A DNA stretch of 64,000 nucleotides. Source: Streptomyces sp. WM6386 (lineage in GTDB: Bacteria > Actinomycetota > Actinomycetes > Streptomycetales > Streptomycetaceae). Position 1 is the first letter of the stretch. Each line of letters starts with the position of its first letter. The notes below the pieces were generated by a model, which was not told where the DNA came from, made no database searches, and was given only the letters and a program-made list of their open reading frames with translations. The stretch covers positions 1 through 64,000 of the forward strand of contig NZ_JXTE01000006.1 of the NCBI RefSeq assembly GCF_000972385.1, written 5' to 3'. Both the position numbers and the translations under genes were made by a program. Positions 31,490 through 39,762 of this stretch are shown here, piece after piece.

Positions 31490-32806
31490 TCAACCGGTCG
31501 TGCAGGCCGTTCCGTTGAGGGTGAACGCGCCCGGCGCCGCGCTGTTGCCGGTATGCGTCGCCTGGTAGCCGATGCTGACGCTCGCGTTCGGGGCGAGCGT
31601 CGCGTTGTACGAGGCGTTCGTCGCCGTCACCGCGCCGGAGCTCGGCGCGTAGGTGGCGTTCCAGCCGTTGGTGATGGTCTGGCCGGCGGGCAGGGTGAAG
31701 CCGAGCTGCCAGCCGTTGAGCGTGGTCGTGCCGGTGTTGGTGATCGTCACCGAGGCGGTGAGCCCGGTGTTCCAGGCGTTGGTGGTCACGGTCGCCTTGC
31801 AGGGGCCGGCCGGGGGCTGCGGTGCGGGGCCGTCGCTGTCGAGACCGAAGAACGTGAGGACTCGGGCAGCCATGCCCCAGGCGTACAGGTTGTGGCCGAC
31901 GCCCTGGAGGCTGATGGCCTCCACCGGGGCCTGGTCACCGGTGCCGCCGTAGCGGGTGCGGGTCCAGCCGGACTGGGGCGTGTCCGTGGCCGCCGGGGTC
32001 TGACCGACGCCGCGGACGTTCGTCCACTGCTTGATCTCCTCGCCGAAGTTGGGATAGCGCAGTACGTCGTCCTCGGTGCCGTGCCACACCTGCATGCGCG
32101 GCCGGGGCCCCGTGTAACCGGGGTAGGCGGCGCGGGCGATGTCGCCCCACTCCTGTGCGGTGTGGGTCACGGTGCCCTGGGCGCAGGCGCTGTTCCACTC
32201 GGAGCCGTCGGTGGTGGCGAAGCAGCCGAACGGCACGCCCGAGAAGGCGGCACCCGCGGCGAACACGTCGGGGTAGTCGCCGAGCAGGACGTTGGTCATC
32301 ATCGCGCCGGAGGAGATGCCGGTGGCGAAGATCCGGCTGGTGTCGGCGTCGTAGGAGTCGACCGTCCAGTCGACCATGGACTTGATGCCGACCGGGTCGC
32401 TGCCTCCGCCGCGCCGCAGCGCCTGGGGCGAGGCGACGTCGAAGCACTTGCTGGAGCGGGTGACCGACGGGTAGACGACGATGAATCCGTACTGGTCGGC
32501 GAGCGAGGCGTACTCGGTGCCCGAGTACATCGCCGGGCCGGAACCGGTGCAGTAGTGGACCGCGACCACGATCGCCGGGTTCTCGGTGACGCTCTCCGGG
32601 ACGTACAGGTACATCTGCAGGTTGCTGGGGTTCGTACCGAAGTTCGTGATCTCGGTGAGCGTCGCGGTCGGGGCGGCCTCCTCGCGGGCGGAGGCCTGCG
32701 GGGCGGCGAGGAAGGCGGCGGCGAGTAACGCCACCAGCAGTGCGTGAAGCGCGACAAGGACCGCGCGCAGCGGTCTCCTCGCGAGGGTGCCGGCAGTGGC
32801 GGACAC
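31490..32806 (-). CDS. Secreted CE1-type esterase (acetylxylan/feruloyl/PHB depolymerase fold) with CBM2
   Basis: 438 residues: signal peptide (about 1-40, ending AAPQASA), an alpha/beta-hydrolase domain (about 45-325) and a C-terminal cellulose-binding CBM2 (about 338-438). The nucleophile Ser is in ATGISSGAMMTN (GxSxG), the Asp is probably in HGTEDDVLRYP and the His in GVGHNLYAWG. The CBM2 shows WNTGLTASVTITN, NGWQLGFTLPAG and the conserved late Cys. Such enzymes remove acetyl or feruloyl groups from xylan at the cellulose surface. GTG 32806 has AAGGGA upstream. A CebR-like box 80 nt upstream fits control by cellulose breakdown products. Confidence 0.88.
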   Translation of the reverse strand: MSATAGTLARRPLRAVLVALHALLVALLAAAFLAAPQASAREEAAPTATLTEITNFGTNPSNLQMYLYVPESVTENPAIVVAVHYCTGSGPAMYSGTEYASLADQYGFIVVYPSVTRSSKCFDVASPQALRRGGGSDPVGIKSMVDWTVDSYDADTSRIFATGISSGAMMTNVLLGDYPDVFAAGAAFSGVPFGCFATTDGSEWNSACAQGTVTHTAQEWGDIARAAYPGYTGPRPRMQVWHGTEDDVLRYPNFGEEIKQWTNVRGVGQTPAATDTPQSGWTRTRYGGTGDQAPVEAISLQGVGHNLYAWGMAARVLTFFGLDSDGPAPQPPAGPCKATVTTNAWNTGLTASVTITNTGTTTLNGWQLGFTLPAGQTITNGWNATYAPSSGAVTATNASYNATLAPNASVSIGYQATHTGNSAAPGAFTLNGTACTTG

Positions 32807-32886
32807 GGTGGGTCCCTTCGTGATGGCGGCTCGTGGGGGCATCGCTGAGGGGAGCAACAGGCATGGTGACATGCACATGGCCGTCA

Positions 32887-32900
32887 TGGAAGCGCTCCCA
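32887..32900. promoter_or_regulatory. CebR-like box upstream of the CE1-CBM2 gene
   Basis: TGGAAGCGCTCCCA matches the known CebR operator TGGGAGCGCTCCCA at 13 of 14 positions. CebR is the Streptomyces repressor of cellulose/cellobiose genes. The site is 81 nt before the esterase start. Matching is by memory of the consensus. Confidence 0.65.
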
Positions 32901-32939
32901 CGCACCCTGTTGCCGACTCAATCCGTTGTGCGCAAAGCG

Positions 32940-32968
32940 TTGACTAGAAAGCGCTTGCCCCCTACGTT
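32940..32968 (+). promoter_or_regulatory. Rightward promoter with a LacI-type operator in its spacer
   Basis: TTGACT (32940-32945), 17-nt spacer, TACGTT (32963-32968) is a near-ideal vegetative promoter. The operator GAAAGCGCTTGC (32947-32958) fills the spacer, so bound repressor would block RNA polymerase. The reverse complement of the same 12 bases lies at 58632 before GH115. This promoter reads towards the pectate-lyase genes. Confidence 0.8.
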
Positions 32969-33033
32969 CCGTTCAGCAGCGTGACCAACGGGCTGAACGA
33001 GAAGCCCTGAAGGTCACAATGTCCGCACACCAT

Positions 33034-33069
33034 TGTTCAGAGTAGCGAACAGTATTCATGTATATGTTC
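33034..33069. promoter_or_regulatory. TGTTC/GAACA half-site cluster
   Basis: TGTTC (33034-33038), GAACA (33047-33051) and TGTTC (33065-33069) alternate, making two dyads within 36 bp in the leader between the promoter at 32940 and the pectate-lyase remnant. Such half-sites resemble IclR-type operators, some of which regulate pectin use; the assignment is inference. Confidence 0.4.
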
Positions 33070-33099
33070 GAGTAGCCCGCCCGAAGGGACGCACCCCAC

Positions 33100-33388
33100 A
33101 TGCGTACTCGCGTGCCACCACAACCCGTTCGGCAACGTCTACTCGCGCATGGGCGCCCAGATGCTCGTGGAGAACAACGTCCTGCGCAACACGGGAGTCG
33201 CTGTGCCCACGAACCGCAGCCGTGACGTGGACGGTTACGCGAATCTGCGCGGCAAGGATCTCGGCGGGGCCGCCACCGAGATCTCCCGGGCCGGCACGTT
33301 CACCGCGCCGCCCTGCAGCTACACCGCGGAGTCCGCATCAACGGTCGTCGCCTCGGTGACGTCCGGCGCGGGCGCCGGAAAGCTCTGA
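33100..33388 (+). pseudogene. Truncated PL1 pectate lyase gene
   Basis: A start-like ATG at 33100 has GAAGGGA upstream, but after about five codons the lyase frame is a different one. The remaining frame (from 33116) encodes about 90 residues of a PL1 C-terminus: HHNPFGNVYSRMGAQM, LVENNVLRNTGVAV, then YANLRGKDLGGAATEIS and a normal stop. The N-terminal export signal and the parallel beta-helix with catalytic Arg and Asp residues are gone. A deletion seems to have fused the promoter and start to the gene's end. An ATG at 33149 could yield a 79-residue fragment without activity. Confidence 0.7.
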
Positions 33389-33421
33389 CAACCCCCCCCA
33401 ACTGGAAGAAGGCATCGGGAC

Positions 33422-34225
33422 ATGACTTCACCAGCACTACCGCGCGCCCGCAGGCGCGCACTGACCGGCGCGCTGGCCGCCCTCGGCCTCTCGTCTGTCA
33501 TGATCACGACATTGGGTGCGCCGACGGCGAGCGCCGCGACATGGCCGACGGCGAACGGCAGCCAGGCCGTCTCCTCGACCATCCAGCTGTCGGGCACCAA
33601 GGACTACGGGATGAAGCGCCTGTACGGTTCGGGCGCCCTGGGCAGTGACAACCAGGACGAGGACCAGGGCCCGATCCTGGAGCTGGCGGCCGGCACCGTC
33701 CTGAAGAACGTCATCATCGGCGCCCCCGCCGCGGACGGCATCCACTGCTCGGGCAGCTGCACGCTGCAGAACGTCTGGTGGGAGGACGTCGGCGAGGACG
33801 CGGCGACCTTCCGCGGCTCCTCGTCGTCGAACGTCTACACCATCTCCGGTGGCGGCGCGAAGGAAGCCAGCGACAAGGTGTTCCAGTTCAACGGCGCCGG
33901 GACGCTCAACGTCTCCAACTTCGCCGTGAAGAACTTCGGCACCTTCGTCCGCTCCTGCGGCAACTGCTCCACGCAGTACAAGCGGACGATCAACCTCAAC
34001 ACCATTGAGGCGACCTACAAGGGCAGCAAGCTCGTCGGCATCAACACCAACTACGGCGACAGCGCGACCCTGCGGGGCATCACGATCGTCGGTGACAGCA
34101 GCAAGAAGATCATCCCGTGCCAGAAGTACATCGGCAACAACTCGGGCAAGGAGCCGACCACCAACGGCACCAACCCCGACGGCACCTACTGCAAGTACGC
34201 GACCTCGGACATCACCTACAAGTAG
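33422..34225 (+). CDS. Secreted pectate lyase, family PL3
   Basis: 267 residues. The export signal has RARRRALTG and a hydrophobic run ending TASAAT (about residues 1-39), possibly Tat-dependent. The mature part is a small parallel beta-helix of PL3: LEDQ-like DQDEDQGPILELAAGTVLKNV... region, DGIHCSGSCTLQNVWWEDVGEDAATF and later VRSCGNCSTQYKR, with paired Cys residues. PL3 enzymes cleave polygalacturonate by beta-elimination and need calcium. It lies just downstream of the PL1 remnant and may be read from the LacI-operator promoter at 32940. Confidence 0.9.
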   Translation: MTSPALPRARRRALTGALAALGLSSVMITTLGAPTASAATWPTANGSQAVSSTIQLSGTKDYGMKRLYGSGALGSDNQDEDQGPILELAAGTVLKNVIIGAPAADGIHCSGSCTLQNVWWEDVGEDAATFRGSSSSNVYTISGGGAKEASDKVFQFNGAGTLNVSNFAVKNFGTFVRSCGNCSTQYKRTINLNTIEATYKGSKLVGINTNYGDSATLRGITIVGDSSKKIIPCQKYIGNNSGKEPTTNGTNPDGTYCKYATSDITYK

Positions 34226-34240
34226 TCCCCCCACGGTGAA

Positions 34241-34285
34241 GGCGGCCGTACGAAGCGCCCCCGCACGGCGCTTCGCACGGCCGCC
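34241..34285. terminator. Bidirectional terminator with 19-bp stem
   Basis: Arms 34241-34259 and 34267-34285 pair over 19 bp with one G-T wobble and a 7-nt loop, between the convergent PL3 and PaaX-like genes. Confidence 0.9.
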
Positions 34286-34288
34286 ACA

Positions 34289-35020
34289 TCATGTGCCCAG
34301 CTCCCGGCGGTAGTTCGCGTACGCGGCACGCAGGGCCTCCCCCGGCCAGCCGTCGGGCAGGAGTTCGTCGGGCAGGACGGGATCGGCGAGCAGGTGTCGT
34401 ACGACCGCCGCGAAGGCGGTGAAGAGCTCCGCGGGGCGATCCGCGTGTGCCGCGTGGGCGAGCAGGGCCCGGCCGGTGGCCGCCCAGGCGTCGAGCGGCC
34501 AGAGGGCGGCGGCCAGTTCGCCCGCGGGGCGGTCCGGGCGGGCGGTGCACCGCTCGGACACCTGCGCGAGGTCGTCCGGCGGCGAGCGGCGCAGGTTGGC
34601 GGGGCGCAGCCAGACACCCTCGCGGAGTTCGGCGAGCCGTAGCGCGGTCAGCCGGGTGCGCAGGTCGGCCCGTTCGGCAGGGCCGCGTCCCGTCGCGGTG
34701 ATCACGAACATCTCCCAGTCGCCGCTCCACGCGCGCGTGCGTGGATGCACGGCGTCGTCCTGGCGCCGCTGACGCTCCAGCAGTCGGTCGCTGAGCCGGT
34801 ACACGGTGTCCGTGCGCCGCAGGTCACCGGCCGCGACCATCCGGCTGAGCGCGGCCCGCGCGGTGGAGCCACCGACGCCGAAGGGCTCCACGCGGCGTAC
34901 GAGCTCCTTCACCGGCAGTTCGGGCGGATGCACCCCCAGCAGCAGGCTCAGCACGACCGAGCGAGCGGAGAGCGGGCGCAGTTCCAGCCCGTCGGGCCGC
35001 ACCGTGATGTTCGTCCGCAT
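34289..35020 (-). CDS. PaaX family transcriptional regulator
   Basis: 243 residues. The N-terminal winged helix (about 10-85) reads LSARSVVLSLLLGVHPPELPV, VGGSTARAALSRMVAAGDL, and TVYRLSDRLLERQRR, as in PaaX, the repressor of phenylacetyl-CoA degradation. A central domain WSGDWEMFVI and a C-terminal helical domain follow the family plan. The ATG at 35020 lies 8 nt after TACAGT, suggesting a leaderless mRNA. It is divergent from an acyl-CoA dehydrogenase gene with a large dyad between them, so it probably represses that gene in response to an acyl-CoA. Confidence 0.87.
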   Translation of the reverse strand: MRTNITVRPDGLELRPLSARSVVLSLLLGVHPPELPVKELVRRVEPFGVGGSTARAALSRMVAAGDLRRTDTVYRLSDRLLERQRRQDDAVHPRTRAWSGDWEMFVITATGRGPAERADLRTRLTALRLAELREGVWLRPANLRRSPPDDLAQVSERCTARPDRPAGELAAALWPLDAWAATGRALLAHAAHADRPAELFTAFAAVVRHLLADPVLPDELLPDGWPGEALRAAYANYRRELGT

Positions 35021-35038
35021 GGTCACGTACTGTATGTC

Positions 35039-35078
35039 GTGTTGCACAATTGCTGCGACCGCAGCGAGAGTGCAACAC
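35039..35078. promoter_or_regulatory. 9-bp inverted repeat between paaX-like and acyl-CoA dehydrogenase genes
   Basis: GTGTTGCAC (35039-35047) and GTGCAACAC (35070-35078) are perfect inverted repeats with a 22-nt spacer that contains a smaller CTGCG/GCAG dyad. It lies immediately before both starts and is the likely PaaX-family operator. Confidence 0.7.
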
Positions 35079-35085
35079 TCGATCC

Positions 35086-36741
35086 ATGGACTCCACGAGC
35101 GCGACGCACGACGTCACCAATCAGCCCCCTCCCCTGGCCCCGTACGACGCGTCCGAGGACACCGCCCTCCTGGAAGGGCTGCGCCGCGAGGGCGCCGGCT
35201 GGGCCGAGGAGGACACACGGCGGCTCGGGCGGCTGGCCGGGAGCGCGGAGGCCCAGGAGTGGGCCGAGCTCGCCAACCGCCACGAGCCCGTGCTGCGCAC
35301 GCACGACCGGTACGGGCATCGCGTCGACGAGGTCGAGTTCCATCCGAGCTGGCACCACCTGATGCGGGTCGCGGTCACCGAGGGGCAGGCCGGGGCGCCC
35401 TGGGCGGACGGCCGGCCGGGCGCCCATGTCGCCCGTACCGCGGGCGGGCTGGCCTGGGGACACACCGACGCCGGGCACGGCTGTCCGACCTCGATGACGT
35501 ACGCCGCCGTCCCGGCCCTGCGGCACCAGCCGGAGCTCGCGAAGATCTACGAACCGCTGCTGACCGCCCGGGAGTACGACCCGGTCCTGCGGGTGCCGAC
35601 CGAGAAGCGCGGTCTGCTTGCGGGCATGGGGATGACCGAGAAGCAGGGCGGCTCCGACGTCCGCACGAACAGCACGACGGCCACCCCCACCGCCGAGTCC
35701 GGCGTGTACACGCTGCGCGGGCACAAGTGGTTCACGTCGGCGCCGATGTGCGATGTCTTCCTTGTGCTGGCACAGGCATCCCCTCACAGGGAAAAAGGGG
35801 CGCTGTCGTGCTTCCTGGTGCCGCGCGTCCTGCCCGACGGCAGCCGGAACACGTTCCGCATCCAGCGGCTCAAGGACAAGCTGGGCAACCGGTCCAACGC
35901 CTCCTCCGAGCCCGAGTTCGAGGGGACCGTCGCCTGGCTGGTCGGGCCCGAGGGGCGGGGCGTCAGGACGATCATCGACATGGTCAACTGCACGCGTCTG
36001 GACTGCGTGATGATGTCGGCGACGCTGATGCGCAAGACGCTCGTCGAGGCGGGCCACCACGCACGCCATCGCAGCGCGTTCGGTGCCCGGCTGGCCGACC
36101 AGCCGCTGATGCGCAACGTGCTCGCCGATCTGGCCCTGGAGTCCGAGGCCGCGACGACGCTCACGCTACGGCTGGCCGGGGCGGCCGACCGGGCGGTGCG
36201 CGGCGACGAGGGCGAGCAGGCCTTCCGGCGCATCGCGACAGCTGTGGGCAAGTACTGGGTCACCAAGCGGGGTCCGGCCTTCACCGCGGAGGCCCTGGAG
36301 TGTCTGGGCGGCAACGGCTATGTGGAGGACTCGGGCATGCCGCGCCACTACCGCGAGGCTCCCCTGCTGTCGATCTGGGAGGGCTCGGGGAACGTCAACG
36401 CCCTCGATGTGCTGCGGGCGTTGGTGAAGGAACCCGGCACGGCGGACGCCCTGTTCGCCGAACTCGCCCTGGCGCAGGGGGCGGACGCCCGCCTGGACGC
36501 GGCCGTCACCCGGTTGCGGGGGCTGATGGCCTCGGCGTCCGAGACCGGCGCCCGACGGCTGGTGGAGCAGATGGCGCTGACCCTTCAGGCCTCCCTGCTG
36601 GTCCGCCACGCCCCGGCCCCGGTCGCCGACGCCTTCTGCGCGACCCGGCTCGGCGGTGACTGGGGGCACGCGTTCGGCACGCTTCCCGACACGGCCGACC
36701 TGGGCGCGATCCTGGGCCGCGCGCTGCCCGGGGGAAACTGA
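35086..36741 (+). CDS. AidB-type acyl-CoA dehydrogenase family protein
   Basis: 551 residues, longer than standard acyl-CoA dehydrogenases and matching the AidB branch. Landmarks are GHTDAGHGCPTSMTYAAVPAL, the FAD-binding GMGMTEKQGGSDVRTN and KWFTSAPMCD, and the C-terminal ECLGGNGYVEDSGMPRHYREAP and SIWEGSGNVNALDVLRAL. AidB binds DNA and is linked to alkylation stress in E. coli, but many homologues are ordinary dehydrogenases for branched substrates. The PaaX-like regulator next door points to acyl-CoA metabolism. The catalytic base cannot be placed with certainty. Confidence 0.9.
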   Translation: MDSTSATHDVTNQPPPLAPYDASEDTALLEGLRREGAGWAEEDTRRLGRLAGSAEAQEWAELANRHEPVLRTHDRYGHRVDEVEFHPSWHHLMRVAVTEGQAGAPWADGRPGAHVARTAGGLAWGHTDAGHGCPTSMTYAAVPALRHQPELAKIYEPLLTAREYDPVLRVPTEKRGLLAGMGMTEKQGGSDVRTNSTTATPTAESGVYTLRGHKWFTSAPMCDVFLVLAQASPHREKGALSCFLVPRVLPDGSRNTFRIQRLKDKLGNRSNASSEPEFEGTVAWLVGPEGRGVRTIIDMVNCTRLDCVMMSATLMRKTLVEAGHHARHRSAFGARLADQPLMRNVLADLALESEAATTLTLRLAGAADRAVRGDEGEQAFRRIATAVGKYWVTKRGPAFTAEALECLGGNGYVEDSGMPRHYREAPLLSIWEGSGNVNALDVLRALVKEPGTADALFAELALAQGADARLDAAVTRLRGLMASASETGARRLVEQMALTLQASLLVRHAPAPVADAFCATRLGGDWGHAFGTLPDTADLGAILGRALPGGN

Positions 36742-36864
36742 CCGAGGGAGCAACGACCGGCCACGGTAGGGCCGTTGGCAGACAGTCACCCCGCGATTCC
36801 GCTTCGTTGTCAGTGCCATGGTGCAGACTCCGATCAGTTGGCGTTTCGCATGGGGGAGGACAGC

Positions 36865-38868
36865 GTGTTCACGGGGATCGACGAGGTCGACTGGGCTTCG
36901 ATGCGACATGCGTACGGCAGTGCGGAGGACGTGCCCGGCCTGCTGAGGGGACTGGCCTCCGCGGACGCCGCCGAACGGGAGATCGCGCTCGACGGGATGT
37001 ACGGAGCCGTGCACCACCAGGGAGACGTGTACGACTCGACACTCGCCTGTGTGCCGTTCCTCTTCGCGCTCGTCACGCGGGCGGAGGTGCCGGAGCGGGG
37101 CGAGATCGTGGAGCTCCTGGTCAGCATCGGCGGGGACGGCGAAGTGCCCGAGGACGACGCGTACGCCATGGCCAGGACGGCCGTGCGGTCAGGTGCCGAG
37201 GTCTTCGAGCGGCTGACCGGGGACGCCGACGCCGCCGTGCGCGGAGCGGCCGCGGGAGCCGTCGTGCGGTTCCTCGACGATCCGGCCCATGTGTTGGGCC
37301 TGTTGCGGGAGCGGATCACGGTGGAGCGGGACGACCGGGTGCTGCTCGCGCTGGCCGAGGGGCTCGGGTTCCTCGCCCGCCACCACCCCGGGCACGCGGC
37401 GGAGGCCGTCGGCCTCCTGGAGGCCCAGAGCGCACCGCCGTTCGGCCCCGGGCTGCGGCTGGCCGCGCTCGGGCAGCTCGCGGGCTGTGCTCCCGACCGG
37501 CTACCGGCCGACCTGGTGCCCACGGTCGTCGGGCTGCTCCGGGAGCGGTCCGGGCACCGGCCCCTAGCGCCGTGCGAACCCGATCGTCCGGACACGGACA
37601 CGCTGGTCGGCCGGTTGCGGCGGCTGCGCCCCTCGGACGAGGAGGGATCTCAGCTGCTGCGCACCCTGCACACCGCGCTGGGCGACCGGGTGGACGACCG
37701 GATCGCCCTGCTCAACGGGCAGTTGACCAGCCCGGAGTCGACCGACCGGTGCAACGCCGTGTGGATGTCGATGGGGCTGATCGGCGAGTGGCGCGGCGAC
37801 TACACCGAACCCGTCGCACTGATCGGGGCGCAACTGAGCACCGGGGAGGGCCGGTTGCTCGAGGCCGCGACGTCCGTCCTGGAGGGCCTGTTCGAACTGG
37901 CCGTGCCCGCCGCCGACGACCTTGCCGCGCTGGTGACGCGCCGCCCCGATCTGTGGGTGCAGCCCTTCGAGCGCAGCCCCTCGTGGTTGGGCGGGCCGCT
38001 CAAGGCCCTGGCCAGGTGCGGGGATCCACGAGCGGTGCCGGTCCTGGGCGAGGTGCTCGCGGGGTCGGACGTCCCCGACGAGCTGGGCCGGGTCGTCCGG
38101 CACCTGGGACCGGCCGCGGCTCCGCTCGCGCCCGCGCTGCGGGAAAGGCTGGCGAGCGTCCCCTTCGACGCGTCGGACGTCTACGACCGTGCCGGCCCGC
38201 TGCTGATGGCGCTGAGGGAACTCGACGACCGGGAAAGCGTTCCGCTGGTGCTGCGGCTGCTGCTCGGGACGCCGGAGGATCACCGATCGAGGGACACCTT
38301 GGCGGAAGAAGGGTTGCTGACGCTCGGGTCGTTCGGGGCCGCAGCGCACGAGGCGATACCGGTGGTCCGGGGGCTGTTGGCGGGCAGGAGCGCGGTCGCG
38401 GCGGCGGATGCACTGTGGGCGATCGAGGGCGATGCCGAGCTTGTCCTGCCTGTTCTCCTCAGGGCGTTGGAGGGCGAGGGCCCCGGTCAGCTCTGGGCCG
38501 CGGCCGACGTACTGGCCCGGATGGGACCGGCGGCCGAGCCCGCGGTCGACGGGCTGCGGCGGCGGATCGGAGCGTCTCACCCGTGGGAGCGCAAGTCGGT
38601 GGCGTGCGCGCTGTGGCGGATCGCGGGAGATGCGGAGCCTGCCCTTCCGGCGCTGCGCGACGCGTGGGCCCAGAACGTGCACACCCGCGTCCCCATCGCC
38701 GAGTGCGTCGCGGCCATGGGCCCGGAAGGAGTCGCACTGCACGACCTGCTCCGGGCCGAACTGGCCGCCCCGCGACGGCACACGGCGCCCGAGGGATACG
38801 GAATGCACGACGTCTTCACCGACGAGCGCTTGCTGGACGTGTGCCGGGAGACGTTGAGGGACGCGTAG
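36865..38868 (+). CDS. HEAT-repeat protein
   Basis: 667 residues composed almost wholly of Ala/Leu-rich helical pairs typical of HEAT repeats, for example DADAAVRGAAAGAVVRFLDD, PRAVPVLGEVLAGSDVPDELG and LWAAADVLARMGPAAEPAVDGL (quoted by parts). There is no signal or membrane segment, so it is a cytosolic scaffold. Such proteins in Streptomyces are plausible partner-binding adapters of unknown role. The GTG at 36865 is preferred to the ATG five codons earlier because GGGGGAGGA sits 4-5 nt before it. It is monocistronic and converges with the Rv1733c-like gene. Confidence 0.82.
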   Translation: MFTGIDEVDWASMRHAYGSAEDVPGLLRGLASADAAEREIALDGMYGAVHHQGDVYDSTLACVPFLFALVTRAEVPERGEIVELLVSIGGDGEVPEDDAYAMARTAVRSGAEVFERLTGDADAAVRGAAAGAVVRFLDDPAHVLGLLRERITVERDDRVLLALAEGLGFLARHHPGHAAEAVGLLEAQSAPPFGPGLRLAALGQLAGCAPDRLPADLVPTVVGLLRERSGHRPLAPCEPDRPDTDTLVGRLRRLRPSDEEGSQLLRTLHTALGDRVDDRIALLNGQLTSPESTDRCNAVWMSMGLIGEWRGDYTEPVALIGAQLSTGEGRLLEAATSVLEGLFELAVPAADDLAALVTRRPDLWVQPFERSPSWLGGPLKALARCGDPRAVPVLGEVLAGSDVPDELGRVVRHLGPAAAPLAPALRERLASVPFDASDVYDRAGPLLMALRELDDRESVPLVLRLLLGTPEDHRSRDTLAEEGLLTLGSFGAAAHEAIPVVRGLLAGRSAVAAADALWAIEGDAELVLPVLLRALEGEGPGQLWAAADVLARMGPAAEPAVDGLRRRIGASHPWERKSVACALWRIAGDAEPALPALRDAWAQNVHTRVPIAECVAAMGPEGVALHDLLRAELAAPRRHTAPEGYGMHDVFTDERLLDVCRETLRDA

Positions 38869-38879
38869 ACGCGGCCTCC

Positions 38880-39479
38880 TCACCACGAGCCGCCCTCGGC
38901 CCGCCGCCCGCTCCACATCGGCCCGAACCGCTCCCACTCGGTGTCCCACTGGTCGATGCGGCGGCATTCCAGGCGGCCGCGCAGCATACGGCCGGCGACG
39001 AAGGGCACGAAGGCGGCGCTCGCGCCGACCAGGCCGCCGATCAGGGAGGCGCGCAGGGCGGCCTGGGAGGCGGTGGCGGGACGGGTGACCAGCCGGCCCT
39101 CCCGGTCCGTCCATACGCCGACCGTGGTGCCCGAGGGACTGCCGGGGCGCACCCGGACCTGGCCGGTGTGGGACGAGCCGTCCGTCGCCGCCCAGCGCAC
39201 CTTCGCCCACACCTGGTCGCTGCTCGCCGTTCCGGTCTGCCCGGCGAACGTCCCGGGGGCCTCCTCCACGAGCTCTGCCTCGACCTGCCGCCACTCGACG
39301 CGCTCGCGGGCCAGGCTGTGCTCGACCGAGCGGGTGGCGCCCATACCGGCGAGCACCCCGGTGAGGGCCGTGAGCAGCCAGGCCCCGAGCACGACCCAGG
39401 CCTCCACCTTGTCGGCGCGGCGCTTGAGCGGATTGCGCCGCCAGCGCCATGACCACACCTTCGAACCACGGAACGCCAT
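38880..39479 (-). CDS. Rv1733c-like two-helix membrane protein
   Basis: 199 residues. A basic N-terminus with WRRNPLKRRADKVEAW leads into a membrane helix (about 31-50); an external part of about 90 residues ends in GVWTDREGRLVTRP; a second helix (about 150-172) returns to a basic C-tail. This plan (RNPLxRxxDxxE, then WxDxxGxL) is that of the mycobacterial Rv1733c family and its many Streptomyces relatives. Function is unknown. The ATG at 39479 has GAGGAGG nine nt upstream. Confidence 0.85.
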   Translation of the reverse strand: MAFRGSKVWSWRWRRNPLKRRADKVEAWVVLGAWLLTALTGVLAGMGATRSVEHSLARERVEWRQVEAELVEEAPGTFAGQTGTASSDQVWAKVRWAATDGSSHTGQVRVRPGSPSGTTVGVWTDREGRLVTRPATASQAALRASLIGGLVGASAAFVPFVAGRMLRGRLECRRIDQWDTEWERFGPMWSGRRAEGGSW

Positions 39480-39762
39480 CGAAGGCTTCCTCCTCAAGAA
39501 CGCGCGAACCTGCCGGACCGCCTTTCCATACGGGGGACGGCTCCTCGGTGCTCAGGGACCGGCCTCCGGTATGACCGTCGCACGGGTCACACCCTCGGGG
39601 CCGCGAGTTGCGCAAAGCGGCCCACAGCTCCCCGCAAGCGGTTACCATCCCCGCCTCTGACTCGCCCCTGACCTGCGGCGGAACGGATTGCGGGGGTGAC
39701 TGTCAGTGCCGGGGTGCAGACTGGCCGATATCTGGGACAACGACGTCACGGAGGTGATCGGC

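Noticed and set aside
38880..39479. Possible anti-sigma or sortase-like role for the two-helix membrane protein
   Set aside because: No zinc-binding or catalytic Cys/His motif; the pattern fits the Rv1733c family better.
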